Shown here piece after piece: positions 6,733 to 13,765 of a stretch of DNA of 29,833 bases; position 1 is the stretch's first letter, and each line of letters opens with the position of its first letter. Both the position numbers and the translations under genes were made by a program. Under the pieces are notes generated by a model. The model saw only the letters and a list, made by a program, of their open reading frames with translations. It was not told where the DNA came from and ran no database searches. Origin of the DNA: an uncultured Anaerolineales bacterium (lineage in GTDB: Bacteria; Chloroflexota; Anaerolineae; Anaerolineales; Villigracilaceae); the NCBI GenBank assembly GCA_937928015.1, contig CALFXA010000239.1, positions 1 to 29,833 on the forward strand. Reading direction: 5' to 3'.

Positions 6733-7187
6733 GCGAGATCGAACCTGGCTTGCATGAGTTTCTGGGATACTGGTTCGAAGGCTGGCAGTGCGGCATGGAG
6801 AGTCTGGACGAAACGACACGCGACAGAGTCTTCCATGAGTGTGGCAAGGCATGTGCGCGCTCCTACACCGCGCAGGTTTTCCGCGAAGCTAGCCAAAACA
6901 GCGCGGACTTGCAGTCCTTTCTCCAGAATCTGACGCAGAGATTCCCGTCCGCGCACTACGAATGGGATGGAGACAAGACCATCCGAGTCACCTACGCTCA
7001 ATGCGGGTGTGACCTGGTGCGGCTGGGACTGGTCAAGTCTGGAGAGTTTTGCGAATGCTCCGCCGCCAACCTGCGCGAGAATTTTCAGCAGGCGATGGAA
7101 ATCCTCGTTCATGTGACCATCGAGGAATCCATATTGCGCGGCGGGTCACAGTGTGCGTTGATGGTTTCGCTGGAAAAAGGAACATAA
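6729..7187 (+). CDS. Cysteine-rich protein coupled to the methyltransferase
   Basis: 152 residues with eight cysteines: Cys21, CGKAC (38, 42), QCGC (92, 94), FCEC (108, 110) and QC (142). The spacing suggests a bound metal or iron-sulfur centre, or redox thiols. The last 60 residues (ending VTIEESILRGGSQCALMVSL) resemble the end of V4R-like or ATC-hydrolase-like small domains, where a Gly-rich turn precedes a conserved Cys, but I cannot make this call firmly. There is no signal peptide and no membrane segment. The start overlaps the methyltransferase stop by 4 nt, so the two products are likely made in step and may act on the same substrate. No terminator is seen after it. Confidence 0.7.
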   Translation: MSEIEPGLHEFLGYWFEGWQCGMESLDETTRDRVFHECGKACARSYTAQVFREASQNSADLQSFLQNLTQRFPSAHYEWDGDKTIRVTYAQCGCDLVRLGLVKSGEFCECSAANLRENFQQAMEILVHVTIEESILRGGSQCALMVSLEKGT

Positions 7188-7248
7188 TCCCATAGGATAC
7201 AGACGTCCCATCAATGCTGGGCTTGAAATTGATCCATTTAAGAACAGG

Positions 7249-7280
7249 TGAATATTTCTCGAACTTTGATGTATGATAAT
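7249..7280 (+). promoter_or_regulatory. Possible promoter of the second accessory operon
   Basis: The 139-nt gap before the oxidoreductase gene holds overlapping -10 candidates TATGAT (7272-7277) and GATAAT (7275-7280). The -35 region around 7249-7257 is poor (TGAATA or ATATTT). The leader would be about 45 nt. A 6-bp inverted repeat (ATCAAT at 7211, ATTGAT at 7228) lies upstream. This is weak evidence; readthrough from the upstream unit is also possible. Confidence 0.3.
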
Positions 7281-7326
7281 CTTGCGAGCAATACTGTAGC
7301 CTATCTTGAATTCAATAAGGAATATC

Positions 7327-8322
7327 ATGCCCTATATTCGTCCCATCCCTGCGCTGGGAGTGATTTTTCACCCGCGCTTCCCACCCGAGTCCCTGGCGGA
7401 TTATGCCCGTCAGGCCGAAGCGGCGGGCTTCGATGAACTCTGGTTCTGGGATGATTGCTTCCTGCCAGGCGCGTTGACCTCGGCCAGCATCGCCCTGGCG
7501 GCGACGCAAACCCTCAAGGTGGGCATTGGTCTGCTGCCTGCCACCGTCTACCATCCGCTGTTTGCCGCAATGGAGCTCACTACGTTGGCGCGCGCCTTTC
7601 CGCAGCGCATCCTGCCTGGCTTTGGTCATGGCGTGGGGCCGTGGATGGACCAGATTGGCGCGGCGCCCAGGTCGAAATCTTCGTTGAAGACATTGGAAGA
7701 GACCGTCATCGCCGTGCACCGGTTATTGGGTGGTGAGATGGTGAACATGAACGGGCAGCAGGTTCATTTGGAACAGGTCCAGATGCAACTGACACCTGAC
7801 TACATCCCGCCGATCTATCTCGGTGCGATGCGCGAGAAATCGCTGCGACTGGCGGGCCGCATGGGCGAAGGCACGATCCTGACGGGTATGTCCTCGCCTG
7901 CGTATGTGCGCTGGGCCTGTGAGCACATTTATACGGGCATGGAAGAGGTGGGCCGCACTGAGAATCGCGTGGCGGTCTACTTCGACGTGAAGGTCAATGA
8001 GGATGGCGAGTCCGCGCGGAATGCGGTGCGCCACTCGCTGGCCAGGCGTCTGCCCTGGGCGGATGTGCAAGTCGAGGCACAGGGGATCAAGCACGAGGTC
8101 GAGGCGTTGATGCAGAAACAGAACGTGGACGACATCGCGCGTAGCATCCCCGACGAGTGGGTCGATGCCTTCTCCGCATCGGGGACGCCTGAACAAGCTT
8201 CAGCTACCATCCACAAGCTATTTGATGCGGGCGCGGACACGGTCATCTTCCAGCCGCTGGATGGTGACTCGACCTGCCTGGATGAATACGCGCAACTGCT
8301 CATGCCGTTATTGAAAAGGTAA
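7327..8322 (+). CDS. LLM-class flavin/F420-dependent oxidoreductase
   Basis: 331 residues. This is a TIM-barrel protein of the bacterial luciferase-like superfamily. Typical elements are the first strand LGVIFHPR, the segment YARQAEAAGFDELWFWDD (27-44), LKVGIGLLP (63-71), the IYLGAMREKSLRLAGRMGEG segment in the middle of the chain and the ending FDAGADTVIFQP. Members use reduced F420 or FMN to reduce or oxidise small molecules. The closest-looking subgroup is the methylenetetrahydromethanopterin reductase-like F420 group, but the substrate cannot be read from the sequence. The ATG at 7327 is preceded by AAGGAA (7317-7322). The next gene starts 4 nt after its stop. If it uses F420, the organism must make that cofactor. 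Confidence 0.9.
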   Translation: MPYIRPIPALGVIFHPRFPPESLADYARQAEAAGFDELWFWDDCFLPGALTSASIALAATQTLKVGIGLLPATVYHPLFAAMELTTLARAFPQRILPGFGHGVGPWMDQIGAAPRSKSSLKTLEETVIAVHRLLGGEMVNMNGQQVHLEQVQMQLTPDYIPPIYLGAMREKSLRLAGRMGEGTILTGMSSPAYVRWACEHIYTGMEEVGRTENRVAVYFDVKVNEDGESARNAVRHSLARRLPWADVQVEAQGIKHEVEALMQKQNVDDIARSIPDEWVDAFSASGTPEQASATIHKLFDAGADTVIFQPLDGDSTCLDEYAQLLMPLLKR

Positions 8323-8326
8323 TTTC

Positions 8327-9007
8327 ATGCTTACGATCTCAGCCACTGACGAATGGCGTGCTGCTCACCCGGGGGCGATGATTGGCCTGTTGGAACTTTC
8401 GGGCGCGGAGAATACGCGACTTTCTCCCGAACTGAACCAGCGCAAGCGCGAGGTGGAAGCTCTTCTGCGCGAACGCTACAAAGGTTTTACGCGGCAGGAC
8501 TTCCTGGTGCTGCCTGTAATGGCGGCGTATGATGGCTATTACAAGCGCTTCAACAAGACCTATCACGTGCAACTTCAGGTCGAATCAATCGTGCTCAAGG
8601 GCAGGAACCTGCCCGAGGTCTCGCCACTGGTGGATGCCAACTTCATCGCCGAGGTCGAGACCAGCGTTCTGACCGCGGGGCATGACGTGGACAGACTGCA
8701 CGAGCCTGTCTCGATCGACGTCTCGCGCGAAGGCGACACGATCACGCAATTGAACGGCGAGACCAAAGCCATCCGCGCGGGCGACATGGTCATGCGCGAT
8801 GCCGACGGTATCAGTTGTACCATCCTCTACGGGCAGGACAATCGTTCGCCCATTTCGCCTGCCGCCACACATGTCCTGTATGTGACCTACGCACCCGTCG
8901 GCGTTTCGGCGGAGATCGTCAAAGCTGAATTACAGACGATCCTGAATTATGTGCGGTTGTTCTCTCCTGACGTTTACGTGGAACAATTCCAGTTGATCAC
9001 CACATAG
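8327..9007 (+). CDS. Solo B3/B4 tRNA-binding-domain protein
   Basis: 226 residues matching the stand-alone B3/B4 domain family (COG3382), which resembles the editing domain of the phenylalanyl-tRNA synthetase beta chain. Visible hallmarks are an N-terminal beta-alpha part (AMIGLLELSGAEN), the YYKRFNKTYHVQLQVESI segment, PLVDANFIAEVET, and the core with IRAGDMVMRDADGIS followed by ILYGQDNRSPIS. Solo proteins of this kind are presumed to clear mischarged tRNA or bind RNA, but few have been tested. Catalytic residues are not defined well enough in my memory to check. It follows the oxidoreductase gene after 4 nt and precedes the toroid gene by 32 nt, so it is within an operon. Confidence 0.85.
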   Translation: MLTISATDEWRAAHPGAMIGLLELSGAENTRLSPELNQRKREVEALLRERYKGFTRQDFLVLPVMAAYDGYYKRFNKTYHVQLQVESIVLKGRNLPEVSPLVDANFIAEVETSVLTAGHDVDRLHEPVSIDVSREGDTITQLNGETKAIRAGDMVMRDADGISCTILYGQDNRSPISPAATHVLYVTYAPVGVSAEIVKAELQTILNYVRLFSPDVYVEQFQLITT

Positions 9008-9039
9008 TTTTTGCCTACCGATTGAAAGAGGAGGTTGTC

Positions 9040-10059
9040 ATGGACTGGCAGTCTCAACTCAAAGGGGATCCACTCCCCTGGCTGCTGGAAACCAGCACGC
9101 CCGAGGTCCGTTATCTGGCGCTACGTGACCTGCTCGATTGCCCACCCGAGGATGCTGAGCTGCGCGCCGCCCGTAAATCCGCGCACAAGAAAGGGCCCAT
9201 TCCCGAGATTCTGGATAAGATGGAGAAGGAGGGATATTGGGTCGAGCCTGGAGCGGGTTACAACCCCAAGTATCGTTCGACAGTCTGGTCGATCATCTTG
9301 CTAGCGCAATTGGGCGCTTCCATCCACGAGGACAAACGCATCGCTCGCGCCTGCGATTATCTGGTGGAACATGCCCTCCTGCCAGGCGGACAGTTCACGG
9401 GTGGCGGCGGTCCCTCGGGCACGGCCGATTGTCTACAGGGCAACCTAGCCTGGTCGCTGCTCGAACTCGGATACGACGCCAGCCGTCTGGAACCCGCCTT
9501 CGAGTGGATGGCGCGCAGCGTCACCGGCGAAGGCATCGCACCGATGGAAGAACGCTCGGCGGCGGTGCGATATTATGCAGGCAAGTGCGGTCCGCTGTTC
9601 GCTTGTGGCGCCAACAACAAGCTGCCGTGCGCCTGGGGTGGGGTCAAGGTCATGCTGGCATTGGGCAGATGGCCCAGGGATCGCCGCACCCCGCTCATCG
9701 AGCAGGCCATCCAACAGGGCGTGGATTTCCTCCTCGGCGTCGATCCCGCCGAAGCAGCCTATCCCAGCGGATACAGTGCCAAACCTAGCGGCAATTGGTG
9801 GAAGTTTGGCTTCCCTGTTTTCTACGTCACCGACCTGCTGCAACTGGTCGAAGCCCTGGTGACCCTCGGCCACGGAGCGGACCCGCGCCTGGCGCACGCC
9901 CTGACGCTCATCCGCGAAAAGCAGGACGCCGATGGCCGCTGGCTTCTGGAGTATGATTACACAGGCAAGACCTGGGTCGAATTCGGCGCAAAGAAGCAGC
10001 CCAACAAATGGGTCACGCTGCGCGCCTTGCGGGTCTTGAAAGCTGCCAGTGCAAATTGA
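9040..10059 (+). CDS. Alpha/alpha-toroid (prenyltransferase/squalene cyclase-fold) protein
   Basis: 339 residues of repeated helix pairs, as in terpenoid cyclase/prenyltransferase toroids. Visible parts are the N-terminal PLPWLLETSTPEVRYLALRD, the repeat helices around TVWSIILLAQLG and LAWSLLELGYD, and a QW-like motif QDADGRW near 299-305. The DXDD of squalene-hopene cyclases and the DCTAE of oxidosqualene cyclases are absent, so a cyclase is unlikely. Relatives are often annotated, wrongly I think, as nitrogen fixation proteins. Conserved Cys and Gly (YYAGKCGPLFACGANNKLPC) could bind metal or ligand. The start is the ATG at 9040, 5 nt after a strong AAAGAGGAGG (9025-9034); a TTG at 9022 overlaps that site and is rejected. 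Confidence 0.82.
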   Translation: MDWQSQLKGDPLPWLLETSTPEVRYLALRDLLDCPPEDAELRAARKSAHKKGPIPEILDKMEKEGYWVEPGAGYNPKYRSTVWSIILLAQLGASIHEDKRIARACDYLVEHALLPGGQFTGGGGPSGTADCLQGNLAWSLLELGYDASRLEPAFEWMARSVTGEGIAPMEERSAAVRYYAGKCGPLFACGANNKLPCAWGGVKVMLALGRWPRDRRTPLIEQAIQQGVDFLLGVDPAEAAYPSGYSAKPSGNWWKFGFPVFYVTDLLQLVEALVTLGHGADPRLAHALTLIREKQDADGRWLLEYDYTGKTWVEFGAKKQPNKWVTLRALRVLKAASAN

Positions 10060-10082
10060 CCTTAAGAAAAGAGAGACGACAC

Positions 10083-10601
10083 ATGTCTGAAGCCATGAAT
10101 CGCGACGGCCTGTTGGCACTATATACCTACAACGCCTACGCCAACAAGCTGGTGCTCGACACCACCGAAAAGCTGACATCCGACGAATTCACTCGCAAGA
10201 GCAGCCCCAGCCACGACTCGGCGCGCGGCATCCTGACTCACATGTTGGAGTGTGAAGCATATTTCCTGAGCCTGTGTCAGGGACTACCCGCCACGGTCGA
10301 GGAAGCGGACCTGCACGACCTGAACGGCATTCGCCGCACATGGGATGAACTCGAACAACAGCAAGTGAATTTTCTTCGTATGTTGCCCGACGCCGACCTG
10401 ACCCGCCCGGCCCAGATGCAGATTCGAGGCCGACAATTGGTCCTCCCCATCTGGCAGATGCTGACCCAGGCCGTGGTCCACTCGATTCATCATCGCGGAG
10501 AGTTGTCCATCGTGCTGACCGAGCTGGGCTACCCTCTGCCCACGCTCGACATCATCGGGCACTTCATCCAGCAAAGCGGACAGGAATGGCCCGCCGCATG
10601 A
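10083..10601 (+). CDS. DinB-like four-helix metal-binding protein
   Basis: 172 residues with the DinB/YfiT four-helix layout. The three metal-ligand histidines are in their usual places: His53 in ILTHMLECE, and His133 and His137 in HSIHHRGEL. Many members of this fold are thiol-dependent enzymes (bacillithiol, mycothiol or maleylpyruvate chemistry), and others have no known activity. Being in an operon with an oxidoreductase fits detoxification, but that is inference. I chose the ATG at 10083, preceded by AAGAAAAGAGAGA; the frame is open 25 codons further upstream into the toroid gene, which is not homologous. The phosphatase gene follows after 10 nt. Confidence 0.88.
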   Translation: MSEAMNRDGLLALYTYNAYANKLVLDTTEKLTSDEFTRKSSPSHDSARGILTHMLECEAYFLSLCQGLPATVEEADLHDLNGIRRTWDELEQQQVNFLRMLPDADLTRPAQMQIRGRQLVLPIWQMLTQAVVHSIHHRGELSIVLTELGYPLPTLDIIGHFIQQSGQEWPAA

Positions 10602-10611
10602 AGACCTATCC

Positions 10612-11289
10612 ATGAATGAGCGAATCCTCGTTTGGGACGGCTGCCAGAACGTCCGCGATCTCGGCGGCTTGCGTACGTCAGACGGCCGAATGACCCGCAG
10701 GGGAGCCATTGTCCGTTCGGATACTCCTGCCCGGTTGACCAAGACCGGGTGGTCCGCGTTATATTCCTATGGGATCCGCACGATCGTCTCGCTGCGCACG
10801 CATGGCATGGAAGAGAACGAATTCGATGCGACATCCCCCTCTTCTGATATCGCAATCATACAGGCTGCCATCGAAGACGTAACCGATGAGGATTTCGTGC
10901 GGGAATGGGCAGCCACCGAACTTTGGGGGACTCCGCTCTACTACCAGGATGCCCTTCAGCGTTGGCCGAAGCGACATGCAGCGGCCATTTCCGCAATTGC
11001 ACGGGCCCAGCCCGGCGGCGTCTTGTTCCATTGCATCCGTGGACATGATCGTACCGGTATCATCGCCCTGTTGTTGCCGGCCCTCGCTGGAGTCAGACCA
11101 GATGAAATCATCGCAGACTATGAACTCAGTCCCGACCCAGAGCGCGATGAACTCCTGGCGAAGAGAAATCTATCCGTCCGAGAGGTCCTGCACAACACCT
11201 TGGAGGGGTTGGATATTGACAGCTATCTCGTCATGGGCGGGGCCAGCCAAGCGGATTTAGATAGTATTCACAAACGGCTTCTGGGATAA
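10612..11289 (+). CDS. Protein tyrosine/serine phosphatase (Y_phosphatase3 type)
   Basis: 225 residues. The N-terminal signature NVRDLGGLRTSDG (13-25) with RRGAIVRSD and the P-loop HCIRGHDRTGI (140-150; nucleophile Cys141, Arg147) identify the atypical tyrosine phosphatase family that includes MptpB and IphP. These enzymes dephosphorylate phosphotyrosine, phosphoserine or phosphoinositides. A long helical segment follows the P-loop (LLLPALAGVRPDEIIADYEL), as usual. There is no signal peptide, so it is cytosolic. It lies 10 nt after the DinB-like gene and ends the unit that starts at 7327. I see no terminator behind it. Confidence 0.92.
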   Translation: MNERILVWDGCQNVRDLGGLRTSDGRMTRRGAIVRSDTPARLTKTGWSALYSYGIRTIVSLRTHGMEENEFDATSPSSDIAIIQAAIEDVTDEDFVREWAATELWGTPLYYQDALQRWPKRHAAAISAIARAQPGGVLFHCIRGHDRTGIIALLLPALAGVRPDEIIADYELSPDPERDELLAKRNLSVREVLHNTLEGLDIDSYLVMGGASQADLDSIHKRLLG

Positions 11290-11380
11290 GCAGGTGATGG
11301 TTATATCCACAGAGGCCCTAATAACTAGTGACTTCTCGTTCGAGTGTACCTCCTTCATACGCAGTGAAAAGGAGATGATG

Positions 11381-11797
11381 ATGGGAGCAGTTGCAATGAA
11401 AGAACGATCAACCGGGTTAGTAGATAAAGGATACCCAGTTACCGAAGCCACCCTATATATTTACTGCGATACATGTGGTTCTTTCAATATCAAAACATAT
11501 ATTTCTTTCACAAAGTTATTTATCGTCACAACAATTATCATGACAGGTATATTTCTTGCACTTAACAATAAACAATGGTTGATATGTTTACTTCCTTTAA
11601 GCTGGCTTTCTCTGCACCTCCCCTGGAGAGACATTATGTTGAGATACAAGTGCAGAAAATGCAGAAATATTCATATTACTGACCACAATTCATTACAATA
11701 TCAACCATACGATTTAAGTATTGTGGATGTTCCAGACAATTTGACACAAAAACGGTACATTGATACTGATGTTTTGCATTTCCAACAATTTATTTAG
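11381..11797 (+). CDS. AT-rich two-helix membrane protein with two CxxC knuckles
   Basis: 138 residues, no family recognised. Two CxxC pairs, YCDTCGS (Cys29, 32) and YKCRKCRNI (Cys91, 94), flank a membrane hairpin of two hydrophobic helices (about 43-61 and 65-80). Both pairs would face the same side, so they could form one zinc ribbon split by the hairpin. The C-terminal 40 residues are polar. The DNA is strikingly poor in G and C: 34 of 120 bases in 11461-11580, against roughly 60% in its neighbours. This suggests recent acquisition. Three ATG codons (11375, 11378, 11381) follow AAAAGGAG (11367-11374); 11381 gives the best spacing. The frame also stays open back to 11294. Confidence 0.65.
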   Translation: MGAVAMKERSTGLVDKGYPVTEATLYIYCDTCGSFNIKTYISFTKLFIVTTIIMTGIFLALNNKQWLICLLPLSWLSLHLPWRDIMLRYKCRKCRNIHITDHNSLQYQPYDLSIVDVPDNLTQKRYIDTDVLHFQQFI

Positions 11798-12097
11798 TTT
11801 TACACCAAGAAATGAACTAAGGCTAAACAAGATATTCGCAGCCCAGGTACTTTGAATACTGGCCCAGCATGGCATGAAACCTTTATGAGGTCTTATGTAT
11901 CCTTCCTAGTTATTATTTATCACATTACCATAGAGTCCATAATTATGGTAATTCACCTTATTATGAAAGATAAAGCTGGATCAAAAATAAGAAACACCCT
12001 GCAAAACACAGGCAGGTAAAAACGAAATACAACAATTATCCTGGCTGACAGAATCCCTATCCATATTTGGCAAGATATAACCATCCACAGGAATCCC
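11798..12097. other. AT-rich gap with nested palindromes at 11924-11952
   Basis: These 300 nt hold no gene I can support. The AT-rich character of the preceding gene continues to about 12090. In it lies a 9-bp inverted repeat, ATTACCATA (11924-11932) with TATGGTAAT (11944-11952), and inside it a perfect 12-bp palindrome CCATAATTATGG (11937-11948). The half-site CCATA therefore occurs twice in direct orientation and once inverted. This could be an operator or a weak hairpin. No convincing -35/-10 pair for the gene at 12098 was found; TATAAC at 12076-12081 is the nearest -10-like element. Confidence 0.45.
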
Positions 12098-12622
12098 ATG
12101 CACCCCGAAGTCAAAGCCTTGATCGAGTATTACCACTTCCAGTCCCTGCCCGTGGAAGGGACGTTGTTCCTCAGCACCTATCGCTCCGCGCAGGAGGTGG
12201 AAGGCGGCGGACCGATCGGCACGGCCATGATCGGCATGTACTGTGATGAGCCGCGCAGCCTGTCGCTGTTTCACCGTCTGACCACGGACGAGGTCTGGCA
12301 TTTTTACGGCGGTGACCTGTTGCGGCTGGTTCTGCTACACCCCGACGGCTCCAGCGAAGACGTCATCCTCGGCAATGACCCGCTACGAGGACAGCGCGTG
12401 CAGTTCGTGATTCCTGCGGGCACCTGGCAGGCGGGGCACATGCTGGCGGGCGGACGTTATTCGCTGTTCGGCTGCACGCTGGCGCCCGGTTTCACCGACT
12501 CCATGTTCGAGGGCGGGACGCGGGAGCACCTCCTCGCGCTGTATCCTGACCGCGCCGAGGATATTCATCAATTCGGCTGCGATGTGGATAATACATCCAT
12601 GCCCGAAGGGTTTGCGACATAA
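12098..12622 (+). CDS. DUF985 (cupin_5) family protein
   Basis: 174 residues, a single small beta-barrel cupin of the DUF985 type. The family pattern is clear: an N-terminal helix EVKALIEYYHFQSLPVEG, then GTAMIGM, FHRLTTDEVWHFYGGD (His in the first cupin motif), RVQFVIPAGTWQAGH and YSLFGCTLAPGF. Relatives of known structure are dimeric cupins, some with epimerase-like pockets; no reaction is established that I know of. No signal peptide is seen. The start at 12098 has a modest ACAGGA 5 nt upstream. G+C returns to the normal level here, so the AT-rich patch ends just before it. The gene is convergent with the desaturase gene and shares its terminator. Confidence 0.9.
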   Translation: MHPEVKALIEYYHFQSLPVEGTLFLSTYRSAQEVEGGGPIGTAMIGMYCDEPRSLSLFHRLTTDEVWHFYGGDLLRLVLLHPDGSSEDVILGNDPLRGQRVQFVIPAGTWQAGHMLAGGRYSLFGCTLAPGFTDSMFEGGTREHLLALYPDRAEDIHQFGCDVDNTSMPEGFAT

Positions 12623-12634
12623 AACAGCAAAAGA

Positions 12635-12695
12635 AAAAACAAAGTACACCAGGGAAAAACTTAATTCCCTTGTGACCTTCGTGTCCTTTGTGTTT
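12635..12695. repeat. Imperfect fold-back repeat with about 9-nt internal units
   Basis: The right arm (12665-12695) holds three related units CCTTGTGA, CCTTCGTGT and CCTTTGTGT (12668-12693). Its reverse complement matches the left arm (12635-12656, AAAAACAAAGTACACCAGGG then AA) with about one unit missing. The centre folds as AGGGAA/TTCCCT around 8 nt. From memory, CCTTCGTGTCCTT-type fold-backs are scattered between genes in many large environmental genomes. Confidence 0.6.
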
Positions 12696-12698
12696 ATG

Positions 12699-12730
12699 AA
12701 AAAGAGACTGGCTTGTGCCAGTCTCTTTTT
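12699..12730. terminator. Bidirectional terminator between convergent genes
   Basis: A perfect 14-bp stem (12699-12712 with 12717-12730, AAAAAGAGACTGGC/GCCAGTCTCTTTTT) with a TTGT loop has T runs in both directions. It ends two bases from the desaturase stop and also serves the cupin gene from the other strand. Confidence 0.93.
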
Positions 12731-12732
12731 GC

Positions 12733-13746
12733 TCACATATCCAATTTCATATTCGGCAGGCGATATTTCTTCAACGCATTCCAGCCCACCAATGCCTTTT
12801 CTTTTTCATCCCACAAGCGGAAATACAGCGACCTGAGACTCTTGCGGATGGTCAGCGGTTCGATCTGGAAAATGGGATTCTCGTCGTGACACTGCTCCAG
12901 CTTGTAGTTGGGAATCTTCGGGCTCAGGTGATGAATGTGATGGAAGCCGATATTGCCCGTGAACCATTGCAGCACCTTCGGCAGCTTGTAAAAGGAACTG
13001 CCGTCCATGCCCGCGCGGAAGAATTGCCAGCTCTCATGGCGCTCCCAGTAGGTCGGGTCGAAGTTGTGCTGCACGTAGAACAGCCACACGCCCGCCGAAC
13101 AGGCGATCAACAGGATGGGCACTTCCACCAGCAGGAAGGCCGCCCATCCGATCTTGAGCATGATCCAGCCGATGACACCCGCCAGCGCGATGTTGGTCCA
13201 GATCACGCTGCTGCGTTCGCGTTTGCCAGCGCCAGGGCGCCAGAAGCGATGCGTCACCGTGAAGACCAGGAACGACCCGATCGTGAACAGGATCATCGGG
13301 CTGCGCATGATGCGGTAGCCGACCTTCTTCCACCAGGGCGCGGCCAGGTATTCCTCCACGGTCATGGTGTACACGTCGCCGATGCCGCGGCGGTCGAGGT
13401 CGGCGGCTGTGGCGTGATGAATGGCGTGGTCGTGCTTCCACTCGTAGTAGGGCGTCAGCACCAGCACGCCCAGCATCAGTCCCAGGCGGTCATTGGCCTT
13501 CTGCGTCTTGAAGAACGACCCGTGACAACAATCATGGAACAGGATGAACATGCGCACCATAAATCCTGCCGTGGGCACGGCCAGGATCAGGGTCAGCCAG
13601 TAGCCCACCTCCAGAGCACGGTACATCAGGTACCACATCACGATGAACGGGACTACCGAATTCAATATCTGCCAGATGCTCCTCCACGTATCAGGGAAGG
13701 AATATTTGGCGACGATCGACTGCCAGCGAACTTTTTCTGTAGACAT
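12733..13746 (-). CDS. Membrane fatty acid desaturase
   Basis: 337 residues. An integral membrane di-iron desaturase that puts a cis double bond into acyl chains using O2 and an electron donor. The three histidine boxes are present: HDCCH (71-75), HDHAIHH (105-111) and HHIHH (269-273, in NIGFHHIHHLSPKIPNY). Membrane helices lie at about 30-45, 48-70, 86-100, 150-166 and 183-217. The box pattern is that of the delta-12/omega-6-like acyl-lipid group; regioselectivity cannot be read from the sequence. The ATG at 13746 follows GGAGG at 6 nt, one of the best ribosome binding sites in the window. It lies 19 nt behind the HAD gene and is probably cotranscribed with it. Confidence 0.95.
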   Translation of the reverse strand: MSTEKVRWQSIVAKYSFPDTWRSIWQILNSVVPFIVMWYLMYRALEVGYWLTLILAVPTAGFMVRMFILFHDCCHGSFFKTQKANDRLGLMLGVLVLTPYYEWKHDHAIHHATAADLDRRGIGDVYTMTVEEYLAAPWWKKVGYRIMRSPMILFTIGSFLVFTVTHRFWRPGAGKRERSSVIWTNIALAGVIGWIMLKIGWAAFLLVEVPILLIACSAGVWLFYVQHNFDPTYWERHESWQFFRAGMDGSSFYKLPKVLQWFTGNIGFHHIHHLSPKIPNYKLEQCHDENPIFQIEPLTIRKSLRSLYFRLWDEKEKALVGWNALKKYRLPNMKLDM

Positions 13747-13765
13747 GGCACCTCCAAATTCATTT

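Noticed and set aside
7248..7436. Short open frame overlapping the start of the oxidoreductase gene
   Set aside because: It is out of frame with the clear LLM-family protein and shares no recognisable features.
9040..10059. Terpene cyclase or nitrogenase-related enzyme, and hence a terpenoid gene cluster
   Set aside because: The toroid protein lacks the DXDD and DCTAE catalytic motifs and the P-loop of NifH, and no isoprenoid genes are adjacent.
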